From: Laburnicola sp. R22_1
Lineage: Eukaryota; Ascomycota; Dothideomycetes; Pleosporales; Didymosphaeriaceae
Assembly (NCBI GenBank): GCA_014281115.1
Contig: JACONQ010000010.1
Span: 2,108,001 to 2,172,000 of the forward strand
Direction of reading: 5' to 3'
DNA length: 64,000 bases
Shown: positions 31,081-42,674 of the stretch, one piece after another
Layout of the letters: each line of letters begins with the position of its first letter
Numbering within the stretch: position 1 is the stretch's first letter
Program-made: the position numbers and the translations under genes
The notes under the pieces: generated by a model
Seen by the model: only the letters and a program-made list of their open reading frames with translations
What the model was told of the DNA's origin: nothing
Databases searched by the model: none

Positions 31081-33157
31081 ATGTCGCCTGTTGGCGTGAA
31101 TAAGGCTGTCACCCAGGATGGCGAGGCTTACAACAAGCTGCGCCGACCGGACAATTTCCTGGCCTCACTTACGGCGCCGCCCCCTCCAAAGAGCGAGCTT
31201 TCGCCCATGAAGCGAAAGTTGCAAGAAGTGGATAACACCGGCGTCCACACCGAACAAGAACCAGCAGTGAAACGATCCAGAGAGGAGAAAGCACGCTCGA
31301 ACACAGGGAAAGCGTTCCCAAGCGACACCCGTCGTGTCTTCAGACCGGTCAGGGAAAACGGAATGCAGACAATGTTTCCGGGCTTGGATGGGGATGAATC
31401 CTCAGATGAGGCTACGCAAGAAGCCCTCGCGTATCTCCGCAACGTAAGGTGAGTGCACCGTGCGAATGCCCTTTCCAGCACTCAAGTACGCATTGAGCAT
31501 ATCTTACCTGTCTGATAGGTCTGAAGCTTCGAATATTCCCACCGTCCTGGTCGCAGCACCCGAAGCCCTCGACGACGACGACGAACACGATCGATCCATG
31601 TATAAGAACGGGGTGGGGGACTATCGAGCTGTGTACCGGGATGGCACCTGGGTCGCCGTAGACCATGATGCAGCAGAAGGGTACTACGATGACGACTGGT
31701 CAGAGTCCTCGGACCATCTCGATCCGCAGGAAGCGTACTACAAATCGCTCCTCACGCGCTACCAAGCTCTCCGCAACACCTTGGCCGGAGCGAATCTTGA
31801 AAAACTAGCTTCGTTGGTGAAAGCTAATCCGGAGACACACGCTTGCGCGAAACCGCCGTCGCGGAAATATGACTGGAGACACGCCTTCGACAACCAGGTT
31901 CCCACACCAGCGCTCGTGGCCCAGATCAGCGACAAGAACCTGTATTACGCTTTGGAACATGTCGCTGGAGTAGTAGCCCGCGATGACATCATCTCGAAGC
32001 AGAAGAGCTGCTGGATATGGACACTACTAGCTATGGCGGGCGATCCGGGTACTCTGGACTACTACAAGGTAGGAAAGATTAGGGATCTTGGACACAAAGC
32101 TGGCCAGCTTAGCATCCGCCTGCACAGCGGCGAGCGGCGTATGCCCTCCGAAGACGACAAGGAAGAAGATGTGGAAGAATGGGAAGCTGATGGAGAGGGC
32201 ATCGACGGCGAAGACGACCAAGATGATGAACTGGATAATGAAGAAGGGGCTGGACTTCAAGATTCGGTATCTGCGACAGCAGATCAAGCTCAAGGCGAGG
32301 CGGATGGAGCTCGTGATATTAGTGATAATGCCAGGGTCGCATTGCCTACTCAGTTAGGGGCACAATTAGATGGATCCGACGAACGACCATCCGATATACC
32401 AGCTCAACCAGTCGAACAGAACGAAAATAATAACAATGACAAAGATACGTCTATGTCGGAAGAGGAAGGCGAAGTGCAAGATGAGGCCAACAACGAAGAC
32501 GAGCAGGTCGATCTTGAAGCAGCACGCGCGCGTCTGCTAGCCCAGCTTGGGGACCGACTGGTCACAACGTCAATTCCGGATCCTGTCATCCCGCCTCACC
32601 AACTGAAGGCAAGCCACCAAGACAATGAAGCACCACGTCGGGTCGGAGGGCGGCACCGGCACAATGGCAAGGTCTGCCACGACCCGTCTTGTAGATTCGA
32701 GAAGAGGCGGCAAGACGCTCATCGCAAGGCAGGATTGCGGGCGGCGCAGGATACTGGAACAACTAAGCCCAAGTCTGTGGCGTCGGCGACTGCTTCAAGA
32801 GGGGCCCCAAGAGCTGACGAGTTGCGTCACCTGATACGGGCAGAGAAAATCGGTGCTACCAGGGGAGAAGATGGCCTTGCGAATAGGAATTCTCCGGAGA
32901 CATCGAAGCCGCCACCTCCGACTTCTGTCAGCGGCAAAGAAGCTATAGTTGAGAAGCGAGAGCGGATGCCCAAAAAGCCGGATACGGGCAGTAAGGACAT
33001 CAACGCACAGCAAGACGGACCAGGTCCATCAGAATCACACGCCGGGCATACCGGTGCGGTGGATCTGAACACAAGGGCGACGATCGATATGATCTTGACT
33101 GTGGTCGGCGAGTGCTATGGTCAGAAGGACTTGCTGCGGTTTCGGGAGTTGTGGTAA
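31081..33157 (+). CDS. Gemin2/Brr1-like (SIP1-domain) protein
   Basis: Exons 31081-31448 and 31519-33157; 668 residues. The central region (about residues 195-325) resembles the SIP1/Gemin2 domain: AYYKSLLTRYQALR, WRHAFDNQVPTPALVAQ, SCWIWTLLAMAGDPGTLDYYKVGKIRDLGHKA. Gemin2 binds SMN and Sm proteins during spliceosomal snRNP assembly; Brr1 is the budding-yeast relative. The protein is far longer than animal Gemin2 (about 280 residues) because of a long acidic insertion (EDDKEEDVEEWEADGEG, EEEGEVQDEANNEDEQ) and a basic tail. The tail holds a CHxxxC-like cluster (KVCHDPSCRFEKRRQDAH) and ends in an Asp/Met-rich helix. The family call rests on visual motif recognition. Confidence 0.65.
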
Positions 33158-34071
33158 AGTGCGTACTCCGAGCCTATGCGGTAAGCACGATTCATTTTTC
33201 TTCGTTTTCCTTTAGCTGTCTCGCCGCGAGGCACGTCAGCCAAGCACAAATATGACCTTGGCGAAGAAGAGTACGGTCATGATATGCTTGGGCTATGGTG
33301 CGTTTGATAGGCAGTGGAATAGGGAAACTGGCGGAAAATGAAGTCCTTGGCGGTATAAGGGAACCTGCCAGGATATGAAGTCCTACAATATCGAGAACTG
33401 TCATGTTCGTTCAAGAGGCCTTTCGTGATGACGTTTGAGTTGACTATTGCCATTTGGTTGGTGTTAATATCGTGCGTGAGCTCTTTCTGCTTCAATCAGC
33501 TTAAGTTGGACGTGGTGTATTTTCTTTATATACGCGATATGATCGTATATTCGTGCGGTGTGTGGGAGATGCAGTTTCTCCCTCTTCTTCGGTGCTCAGG
33601 CGGCTTGAATTTGAACTTTATACTGGGAGATGCTGCACTTCATCCTGGTGAAAAACATTCTCTCAAGAAAGCAAGAAAAAATACCAAAGATGTGGAAATA
33701 GATTATCAAGATATGAATACAGACACGCATCCCAGCAAAACAGTTCATAATCCGCAAACCCTCCCCCGCCAACCGTCCACCCACATACAGCTATATCAAT
33801 AACACAAATAAATAAACAAAGACAAGAAGCACTAATACAAGCAAAGTCCGCAAAAAAAAATCTAATCTAATCCAATGCAAAAAAGGAAAACTCTCGCTCA
33901 AAACCAAAGAATACCATAGAGAGAGAGATGCATCGTGAGCAACGCCCAAGTCCCTCCCCCTCACTGCTGAAAAGAAAAATACCCACCTTTCCAAAAGGCA
34001 CATTGTAGCTGCTCACCAGCCACCAACCTCGCATCTACCCACACAAAACAACTCCACACTCCGCGTCTTTA
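33158..34071. other. Convergent 3' spacer
   Basis: 914 bp between convergent genes. A/T-rich toward 33800-33900 with poly-A and GA-repeat tracts; no gene recognised. Confidence 0.4.
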
Positions 34072-35323
34072 CTAGCCCTGCCCTCCCCGCCTCCCACCCA
34101 GCGGTCGCCCCGACCCCACCGGTCCGAACGGCCCAGGAGGCGACCCAGTCTCAGGCGAGCCGCCGAGTCTGCCAGATCCTGTGCCGCATGTAGACGTGGG
34201 ACTTGGAGTGGTATGCTGCGTGTTGGGATTGGCTGGGCGAGTGCGCTGGCTGGATCCCGGTGCGGAGCCTTGGGCTTGGTTACCGCGTTGCGGCGTCGAG
34301 CGGTTAGAAGGCACGGGATTGGGATTGATAGGGCGACTGCTCTGGTTGGATCCTGGTGCCGGGCCGGGACCTTGGTTACCGCGTTGCGGCGTCGAGAGCG
34401 TGTAGGGACTAGCTCCAGCTGGAGGCGGAGGCGGTGGTTGGCGTCGACCCGGTGGAGGTGGGAAGTTACTACCAGGGAACGGACCGGGACTACGCGGCGG
34501 TCCGCGGAAGAAACCTGGCGGCGGCGGTGCTCGGGGCCCAGTGGGAGACGTCGGTCCTTGGTATCCTCCTGGAACTGGAAAAGGCGAGTTGTAGGCACCG
34601 AAACTACCTGAGGTTGGGCCAGTACGAGGGATACCAGTAGGCTCTGTGGGCGGGACGCCAGAAGGGCCCCAGTTTGCTCCTGTTGGGGGGAGGGATGCGA
34701 TGGCTCCTTCTCGAGTCCTGTGCTCGTTAGCTTTTACACTGTTACCCCAAGCTGTAGAGGATGGCATACCAGCGGGGATATCGAACTGCACGGCCTTGAG
34801 CCATAGCTGCGTTCTGCGTCTCGAGAGCTGGCTGGCGGGGTGGAAGCCAGATGCCGCCCTCGGTGACGCCGCCATCTCCCTTGTCAAACGAAGCATGCAT
34901 GAGCAGGACGATGGAGATGATCAGTCGGTTCTGCTTCACCATTTCGTGGGAGACTTGACTGCTTTGCCTTGTAGGGTACTTGGGCGTTGTGCCGGGCGCT
35001 GGGTTGGCGATTTCGGATACTAGTTGGTGGATCGCGGCTTCGTCTCGGAGACAGCGGTTCTGAGATGAATTAGTGGGCCATCCAGAAGATAAGTTCGAGG
35101 GAGGGGTAGTAAATGAAGAGAGTCTTACCACTTCGGTCACAATGTTCTTGGCCATGCCGAATTCCTCGTTGAATTGTTTGTCGCCTTGGCCCGACTCTTT
35201 GCGGCCGACTCGAGTGTAGTGGCGGAGGAACGGCAAAAGTGAACTGTCCTCAAAGGTGGGTTGGGCTTCTCGCCTTGGACCGACGGTGAATTTACCCTGT
35301 CGGGGTGCGCCTTTGGGTGGCAT
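34072..35323 (-). CDS. Unknown protein: conserved-looking N-terminus, Pro/Gly-rich C-terminus
   Basis: Minus-strand exons 35323-35129, 35059-34770, 34717-34072; 376 residues. Intron 2 (52 nt, CTAACG branch site) switches the frame from the first half to the proline-rich second half. Residues 1-165 are globular-looking and largely helical (SSLLPFLRHYTRVGR, EEFGMAKNIVTEVNRCLRDE, MVKQNRLIISIVLLMHASF). Residues 170-376 are low complexity: GPFPGSNFPPPPGRR, repeated STPQRGNQ and PAPGSNQ/APGSSQ units, ending GRPLGGRRGGQG. The two STPQRGNQ blocks at about 34270 and 34380 mark an internal duplication. No family recognised; the Arg-Gly ending would suit RNA binding or condensate formation, but that is speculation. 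Confidence 0.7.
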
Positions 35324-36133
35324 TGTGGTGGCGGACGTCTGAAGTCGAGTCGAATCTGAGAACTCGAAGTGTCTGGGCCGAGGCCTTGGGCTTGTAGATC
35401 TGGAGTTGATTATAGATAAGGGTGTGTATATACGGCAGGAGGCCGGGTTTATATACTTAGGGGATAAGAGTTATTGGCTAGGGCGAGGGTGACGCAGAAG
35501 TAAGGGTCTGGAGAACTTGTCCTCGATAATAACACTGTGAGCGACTCTAGCTGTGGCGTGGTGACCTTAGATTTACGAAAATTGCCTCGCCACCGGGCGA
35601 ATATGAGAAAAGTTTGAAGATGGCTTCCCACATATTTGACTCTGGTCTCCGCGGTGACCATAGATCTCTTTTTATACTTCTGTGCTGGAGTGACAAGCAC
35701 TGAGCAAATGGCACTAGCAAGCAAATTTTCGACCTGACGTCTGCGTTTGTTTCCAAGTTTTCAATTTTCCATCGTAGTTTGTCTTTAGATGATCGACGCA
35801 ACAAGTGACTGCAAGCTTGGAGTTAGCTAAGGGCAAGCTATTATCATCATGGCATGACGTTTAACTTACGACCACTCACCTGCAAAGATATGGACGGCCA
35901 GCCCGGTGAAATATTGTAATCTATTCTGGGTGCATCTTGCATCCCTCACTTGAAGGTCGTACGACCTGGTGAATATCAAATAAGAAAGTGTCAACTCTGG
36001 TGATTGATGTCCCGATAACAATATTATTATTCTCTTGAACTACTGCATTTCTTCGATTTCAACGAAACAATATTGAGGTTCGCTATCGTGTACTGCTTGG
36101 GCGATACTTGGTAGACCTAGCCGCCTAGGCTTT
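35324..36133. other. Intergenic, no gene recognised
   Basis: Promoter side of the unknown gene and 3' side of the ADP-ribosylglycohydrolase gene; minus-strand ORFs at 35449-35804 overlap in different frames and are not called. Confidence 0.4.
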
Positions 36134-37132
36134 CTACGATTGCAGTATGCTTCTGGCTTCCTCTTCAAAATGTTCCCTGAATTGTAGGACATCCAACCAT
36201 CGCTTGGGGATAGCCTCAATTCCATCGCGAGCTCCCAGGAGACCGCCTGCAATCGCGCCATTGGTATCTGTATCTCCTCCTATCCTCACCACGTCCACTA
36301 AGACATCTTCGAAGGAACGCGGATCCAATAGTGCTGCTATGGCGACACTGAAGCTTTGAAGTACGTACCCAGATGTGTGATCTGGAAGTTCAGGTCCCGG
36401 TCCGCTGATTGCAATTTCTTTGATGGACAAACCCGCGCCGCGTTCGATTGCTTGTTTAACCTCACGGCTTTCCAGCTCTTCTGCCACTTTGACTCCTACA
36501 GCTACTGCTTCCTGCGGCGACTGTCCTTCTAGAAGAGCTGCAACGATCTCGTTGTAAGCGGCGCAGGAAACTGTGCAACGAGAATCGTTATGCGTTATCG
36601 CACTTATCCCCATTGATTCTGTCACCCTTTCGCCCTTGGAGTGCGTGAAGAGAGCAGTCGGAATGCATCGCATCAAGCTTCCATTGCCAGCACTCCCCTG
36701 ACCTGCGCCACAGGCGCGTGGATTGTTCGACAGACCATAATTCCTCAGGCCCGTATGGGTTGCATTTCCGATGTCGATGGGACTTTGACCCTTCTTGCGT
36801 CCCGACCACTCGCCTCGAAACCACTTCAACGACCAATCTGCCGCAGATCGTACGATGTCGAAGTCCCCGGTAACCTGTTGGCTCCTGTGTCTTTCACGGT
36901 CGCGATAAGCTAAAAGAACAGCACGCGTCAGGTCGGTGTCGTCCGTCGCGTGTCCGGCTGGCCAGCGGAAAGTACCACCTCCCACGATGTCGCGCAAGCC
37001 GCCTGGGTACTGTGCCTTGATGATACTGAAGGGCACGAATTCGAGTGTTGCACCAAGTGAATCACCAGCGTGAACTCCCAGGAGAGCGCCTAAGGTCCTA
37101 GAGAGCTGTTGCTTGTTGACTGTGGTCGACAT
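36134..37132 (-). CDS. ADP-ribosylglycohydrolase (ARH/DraG family)
   Basis: Intron-free, 332 residues from the ATG at 37132 (MSTTVNKQQLSRTLG); the frame extends upstream only through non-ATG starts. Binuclear-metal motifs of the family are present: GALLGVHAGDSLGATLEF, GHATDDTDLTRAVLLAY, AGNGSLMRC, THNDSRC and the C-terminal IGGDTDTNGAIAGGLLGA. The family removes ADP-ribose from modified Arg or Ser side chains, or hydrolyses related ADP-ribosyl compounds, using two Mg ions held by the Asp residues in those motifs. All expected acidic ligands appear intact, so an active enzyme is likely. No targeting sequence; cytosolic or nuclear. Confidence 0.88.
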   Translation of the reverse strand: MSTTVNKQQLSRTLGALLGVHAGDSLGATLEFVPFSIIKAQYPGGLRDIVGGGTFRWPAGHATDDTDLTRAVLLAYRDRERHRSQQVTGDFDIVRSAADWSLKWFRGEWSGRKKGQSPIDIGNATHTGLRNYGLSNNPRACGAGQGSAGNGSLMRCIPTALFTHSKGERVTESMGISAITHNDSRCTVSCAAYNEIVAALLEGQSPQEAVAVGVKVAEELESREVKQAIERGAGLSIKEIAISGPGPELPDHTSGYVLQSFSVAIAALLDPRSFEDVLVDVVRIGGDTDTNGAIAGGLLGARDGIEAIPKRWLDVLQFREHFEEEARSILQS

Positions 37133-37905
37133 TGCAGGAATGATAATGGAGGACAGGAATGCTTGGTGGAAAAGATGTTTCGTTAACACGGACGACAGAA
37201 TATCTCGCGCGTGTACGGAAAGATGCTACACCGCCACGAGGTAATCCACGGCCAAGGATGGGTGCCTAACGAAACACGTCAAGCTGAATCGATTTGCGCA
37301 CGAGCCAGAGAAGGTGATTAAGAATGAATTCCTCAATTTTATTGTAGTAAAGTAGTGTATTGTAGGAAGTACGGAGCCACCTGAGGGAGATCGGACGTGG
37401 ACGTGCTACCAGTAGACTAGCGCTATTATGTAATAGTAAACAACCAGATGAAAGCACGTGCTAGATGCCCTACCTAGGTACGAAGGTAGGGACGAAGGTA
37501 GGGACGAACACCTTCCGTCAATGATCTTGACCACGCCGCAGGGTGAACATGAATGGTATAAGCGATCTCAACCAAGGGGATTGAGAATTCGGGGAAGACG
37601 CAGTTGGATACATGACGATCGAGTCGGATACGCTACATAAGCATCTTCAATGTTTCAAACCCAACAAGATAGATAGAGAAGCGATACACCTCCATGTGTA
37701 GAGTGTGTCTCTAATTCTACAAAATACGTCGTACAAGTACATGTTTCGTACAGCTCCCCCAAAAGAGCGCCCCAAGCTCAATTCCCAATCCCAATCTTTA
37801 TAACAACAGAAGATATTCCGAACCCAAAGGGCCCCAAAAGTACTTATACATCCTTTTCCAACTCTCTACAACCTCAACGCGCATAAACACACAAAAAGAA
37901 CAACC
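37133..37905. other. Intergenic
   Basis: Includes a short repeat around 37480-37505 (CGAAGGTAGGGA twice) and the 3' region of the Rsm22 gene. No gene recognised. Confidence 0.4.
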
Positions 37906-40236
37906 TCACAACTCATCCTCCCCAACCTCCAAGCTCTTCCTCCGCCCCTTCCTCCCCCCACTCCCCCGAATCTTCCTATCAAGCGGATACCTCCCATCGC
38001 GCCTAATCCTCGCCCCCTCATCCCCCACCTCAACAACCACCTTCTTCGGCGCCCGAATCCTCCGCCCCTTACGATCAAACTCATCACGCGGCCTCCCCAG
38101 CCTCACATTGCGCGGGATCCGCGTCTTCGCGCCGAGCGCCCACAAGTCGCCCCACCGGACCTTGCGCGCATCGCGGAACGCTTGCTTGGAGAAGGAGCGC
38201 GGGACGGTCCACCGCTCGAGAGAGCCGGCGGGCGTGCACACGTCGAGGATGATGTGGCCGCGACGTTTGAGCGCGGGGAGGATGACGCGGGGGAGGGTGA
38301 GGGGGTTGATGTCTGCAGATGTGTTTAATTCTTCGGGGTTTTCGGAATCGAGTTTGAATTCGTGGCCGGAGAAGGCGTCGTCGGTGGATGCTTTGCCCTG
38401 GACGAAACCTTTGCCGAGGATGTCGTGCTGCGCGAGGCGTTGGTCGCGGCCGCGCTGGACGGCGATGTAGCTGAACTGGACGTCTTCGTGGTTGCGGTCT
38501 GTGGCATTGAGGATGCGCTGAAGGTAGGGCGGGCGGATGTAGCGCTGGCTGAAGAAGCAGAAGTCCTTGCGGCCGACGCTGATGCCGGGGGATTGATACA
38601 TTGGGCAGGAGTGGTGATTCGTGCAAGGGGCGATAATCATGCCGGTTTCCTTCTCAACGAAGCGTGTATCCTGGTCTGACTTGGAGGTCTGCTCGTCAAC
38701 AGAAACTTCAATTTCCGTAGATTCTGGCGAGGCGATGTGTCTTTCAAGAAGCAAATCACGCGCTGCAGCGATGACTTCGAAACCTCGAGGTAGACCCTTT
38801 TCGAGCAGAATCAGCACGCCGCCTTTGGGATTGAGCAGCGACCAATACTTCTGCACCTGCTCTTTCCGCAGGTACTCCTGCTTCAGCGGCCAAAGCGTAT
38901 GGGGTGCAATGATCAAGTCATATACCTTTCGCGGCTGTTGAGCGTTGACCTCTTCCTCCGCACCCATTTCTGGAAGGCGAGGGATGAAGGTGGTGTTCTC
39001 CAGCAGCCGGCTAGCACGATGCCGCAGCGTATCCGATGCAGTCAACACGGTCGCCTTTCCCAGCTGAGCACTTGCTCTGGATGTAGCTCCGGACTCTTCA
39101 TGCATGCGATCCCACTCAGCTTTCAATATTTCATGCCACGCCAGGACGCCAACGCCGCCCGAGCCAGCATCGAGCACCATGCCACCCTTCTTCGTGGACA
39201 GTAGATGCTCGATCCATGACGAGCCTAGTCTCCGCCGCACTTCCACCAGTGCACTCATAACACTAGCGTAGGTTCCTGGCTGTACAGAAGCCATATATAC
39301 ATCCGCCTCGATATTGCCCATGTCTGCATGTGCCGCAACGAGTGGTATAGGCTTCTGCTCTTTGCCCAAACGAGCTGCTGGCGTAGACGAGGAGAAGGGC
39401 AAGCCAGGCCCGCCGAAGATGCGGTTCGACGATTCGGCGAGATGTTTGTGGTTCGCTCGGGTGAGAAGTTGCGCGGTAGGGTCAACGAGGGTTTCTTTTG
39501 GGAGGAACACGGTCGAAGGAGAAGGCTTGAATCGGCCAGCGATGGTCAAAGGATGAGCGCGCATGAAGTCGTCTTCTTCATTCAGCTCAGCAACATCCTC
39601 CTCTTCTTCCTCCTCCATCTCCATCCTAGTCTTCTCATAGATGTCGTCGTGGTAGCTCTGCTCTCCCTGCTCCTTGATCTCTTCCCACTCCTTTTCCGTC
39701 ATGCTTCCGCCCTCTTCTGCCGCGACCTCTTCCTCGACCTCTTCCAATTCGCCATCCTTGCCCTTCCGCAGCAGCACCGTTGAGCCATCAGGGAGCTGTT
39801 CCTCGAAGATTTCCTCCTCGACAGCTTCCCCCTCCTGCAGATCATCGGCCTTTTCCACAAACACCGGCGTCCCATACAGCCGCTCGTATACCAGGTATTC
39901 TTCCTCACTCAGATGGCCCCTCGGCAGCGCATCCCGAAACAGCTGTCGCGCCTTCCGTACATTGGCTTCGATAGTTGGGCGGTCAGCCGGCGTGGGTGGC
40001 AAGTCATCGACGGCGGGGGAAATGCGAGTGTCAGGTTCTGGGAGCTCTTGGTGGAACCGCCATGTCGTAGAGAATGCTCTTCGCTGCGTCGTCTGCTGTG
40101 TGAATCCGGCGTTCGTGCGAGGAAATGCGTTCGACCGTGGTAATTGCGCTCTTGTCCGCGCATTGCGCGCTTGTGCCACCAAGAGTTCAAGTCTGCATGA
40201 CAGACAGTTGGACTGCAGGCTCCTCCCCGTGAGCAT
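37906..40236 (-). CDS. rsm22: Mitochondrial ribosomal small-subunit protein Rsm22 (methyltransferase-like)
   Basis: Intron-free, 776 residues from the ATG at 40236 (MLTGRSLQSNCLSCRLELL), chosen because a typical mitochondrial presequence follows, ending near RRAFSTTWRF. The same frame has an earlier ATG at 40365. Acidic low-complexity segment (EMEEEEEEDVAELNEEDD), then a Rossmann-type methyltransferase core (GGMVLDAGSGGVGVLAWHEI, YDLIIAPHTLWPL, LLNPKGGVLILLEKGLPRGF). A CxxxHHxCPM cluster (APCTNHHSCPMYQ) matches the Fe-S cluster ligands of the METTL17/Rsm22 family. The protein is a component or assembly factor of the mitochondrial small ribosomal subunit. Long basic C-terminal tail. Over the last ~500 bp the coding strand turns from C-rich to G-rich. 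Confidence 0.85.
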   Translation of the reverse strand: MLTGRSLQSNCLSCRLELLVAQARNARTRAQLPRSNAFPRTNAGFTQQTTQRRAFSTTWRFHQELPEPDTRISPAVDDLPPTPADRPTIEANVRKARQLFRDALPRGHLSEEEYLVYERLYGTPVFVEKADDLQEGEAVEEEIFEEQLPDGSTVLLRKGKDGELEEVEEEVAAEEGGSMTEKEWEEIKEQGEQSYHDDIYEKTRMEMEEEEEEDVAELNEEDDFMRAHPLTIAGRFKPSPSTVFLPKETLVDPTAQLLTRANHKHLAESSNRIFGGPGLPFSSSTPAARLGKEQKPIPLVAAHADMGNIEADVYMASVQPGTYASVMSALVEVRRRLGSSWIEHLLSTKKGGMVLDAGSGGVGVLAWHEILKAEWDRMHEESGATSRASAQLGKATVLTASDTLRHRASRLLENTTFIPRLPEMGAEEEVNAQQPRKVYDLIIAPHTLWPLKQEYLRKEQVQKYWSLLNPKGGVLILLEKGLPRGFEVIAAARDLLLERHIASPESTEIEVSVDEQTSKSDQDTRFVEKETGMIIAPCTNHHSCPMYQSPGISVGRKDFCFFSQRYIRPPYLQRILNATDRNHEDVQFSYIAVQRGRDQRLAQHDILGKGFVQGKASTDDAFSGHEFKLDSENPEELNTSADINPLTLPRVILPALKRRGHIILDVCTPAGSLERWTVPRSFSKQAFRDARKVRWGDLWALGAKTRIPRNVRLGRPRDEFDRKGRRIRAPKKVVVEVGDEGARIRRDGRYPLDRKIRGSGGRKGRRKSLEVGEDEL

Positions 40237-41264
40237 CTTCGCGGCCGGTGTTGGCGAGGCGTGGGCACTTTGCCATGAGAAAAGTCGCAGTCCATGGGTG
40301 TGCCTTGCCCTGCTCGAAATACACGCTAGGCGACATTGGGAACTAGCAACGGCCAATGAGAACATACGCGTTGGATATGACCTCCACAGGCTCCACACTC
40401 AGCCTTCGACGAGTCTCCTGCAGCCCGCGTCCAAAGCACTTGTTCTGCGCTGGACTTGGACAGTCTCACGTTTCAACCAGCACGGGACACACGGAGATTA
40501 TAAGGAAAGTCGTGATTGAAAAGCAAGTGAACTACCTAGAACCATGTCCTCCTCGGCCGCCGTGGTACGTGCTAGATCTCTCACCTCCCCGGAAGCAGCC
40601 TTTCCCAGCCCTCCTGTGTCGGTAACATGATAACCTAGCCGTCTGCCACCGCCGTCCCCTTCCCCTTCAACCGAGACCACCAGCTTCTTCAGACTCATTT
40701 GTGCAATTTAAGTATATTCGTCCCCTTGTAACTTCAGACCTCCCCACAAGCTGCCAGACCAACCTTGAAGGGGGGAAACGCACCAAGGGATGGGATGTAG
40801 GAAATTCGCAAGAAACACAGGGGCAGGGGAAATATTACGAGTGGAGAACCAACAATCAGACCAAGTGCCAGAGACCATCCGGATTTGTGTCCATGAAACT
40901 GTCGCAGTTTCTGAAATATCCTCCACTGGAAGCTAAATGACCAGACACCATTGCTGGTGTTGAATTGCGGAATGCTGGTCGAATAATAATCCAGGATGAG
41001 ATATCGCAGGGCAAGTCCAGAAATACGGAACCAAGCCACCGAAGACCCAGAACCATGGTAAAGACAAGATAGCAACGGGTCAGAACCAGGTCCCAAAGGG
41101 GGCGATGAACAAAGTCCGTGAACTGATCGAGGAAAGGGCTGCCGTCCATTGATGTACGAGGACGGCGGTGCCGCATTTCCCGAGATTGAGCGGAGTGCCG
41201 TTGATTGAATACACCCACGTCCGCTAAAGAGATTGGAGATGATGAATCGAAAGCCGCATCATAT
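40237..41264. other. Intergenic: Rsm22 promoter and CK1 3' region
   Basis: No further gene; the CK1 3' UTR occupies part of it. Confidence 0.35.
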
Positions 41265-42674
41265 TCAGTAGCCGCCACTTGCATACTGATCCGCACCGCC
41301 ACGCTTGTTGGACGAACGAAGCTGCCTGAACAACAAAACAGAGGTTAGTAAGGTCTGAATACAATCCCCCGCGCCCAGCGTTATGAACGAACACTACACG
41401 CAGAGGAGAGGAGTCCCTTACTAGGATCAGGCTTGTCGAACTCACATTCCGGTGCCCTCCTGGCGCGCATTGACAGGTCCACGCTTCACGGCAGTAGCCG
41501 CAGTACCAGCATTGGCGGCGGCCGTGGTGGTGACGTGACGACCGCGTCCAGCCTTGTCATCTTCCTCGCCTTGGCCCTGGTTGCCGGCGGCCTGAGCAAT
41601 GGCCTGGGCGTTCTTCTGGTACTTGTAGACAGTCCAATCGAAGACGTAGTCGTACTGGAAGCCCTCACGGACGAACAGGTCGCGGAAGATCTTGCGGAGG
41701 TACGAGTAGTCCGGCTTGTCGTCGAAGCGCAAGGAACGGGTGTAGTTCAGATAGATGGCGAACTCGTTCGGGAATCCACGGCACAGGACCTCGGTGGGAG
41801 TCGTCATCTTCTTCTCCATGATGCGGTCGTACTTCTGCTTCTTGGTAGCTGCCTTTAGTCCTTGCCACGGGAGGGATCCACGGCAGAAGTAGAGCATCAC
41901 ATAGCCGAGAGACTCCATATCGTCACGACGGGATTGCTCTATAGCCTATTAGCGTACATGCGACAGAAACGTATTAGTATGACGTACCGACGCCCAAATG
42001 CGTGTTGATGGAGGCATAACGAGCGGTACCAGTCAAGTTCTTGTTCTCGCGGTACGGGATGTGGAAGTGCGTCTTCGGGTCACGGTACTTCTTGGCCAGA
42101 CCAAAGTCGATCACGTTGACCTGGTTTCCTCGCTTTCCGATGCCCATCAGGAAGTTGTCCGGCTTGATGTCACGGTGGATGAACGACTTGGCATGGATGT
42201 ACTCAATGCGAGAGATGAGTTGGTCGGCAAGGAGGAGCACAGTCTTGAGGGAGAACTTGCGGTTGCAGAAGTTGAAGAGGTCCTCCAAGCTAGGGCCGAG
42301 TAGGTCCAGGACCATGGCATTGTAGTCACATTCGGTGCCAAACCAGCGGACGAACGGGATGCCGACACCTCCGGCAAGCGACTTATAGACGCGGGCTTCG
42401 TATTCCAGTTGCGGGTGCTTAGCCTTGACGCTCTCGAGCTTGATGGCAATCTCTTCGCCGGAGATGATGTTGGTGCCTGCCTTCGTGTCAGCTGCTGTCA
42501 GATTACGAATACAACGCGTGTGCATACCAAGGTAGATGTCACCGAAACTGCCGCTGCCGATTTTGCGGCCGATTCTATACTTGTTGCCGACACGAAGATC
42601 CTGTGTACATCAGCTCCAGCTCTGCATTGGGGCGTCTGCCGATGGGGCGGGGTCGCTCGTACCATTGTCGTCAT
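41265..42674 (-). CDS. hhp1: Casein kinase 1 (Hhp1/Hrr25 type)
   Basis: Minus-strand exons 42674-42663 (only 12 nt: MTTM), 42600-42528, 42476-41988, 41938-41446, 41325-41265; 375 residues. Gly-rich loop [12 protein letters not shown] is completed across intron 2; AIKLES with the catalytic Lys; [22 protein letters not shown]; and the CK1-specific [24 protein letters not shown]. The final exon is proposed because GTGAGT follows GGA-AT at 41446, and joining to 41325 gives [12 protein letters not shown]...GGY, a plausible CK1 tail; otherwise the ORF stops at TGA 41442-41444. The enzyme is a monomeric Ser/Thr kinase acting in DNA repair, circadian timing, vesicle traffic and ribosome maturation in fungi. 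Confidence 0.92.
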
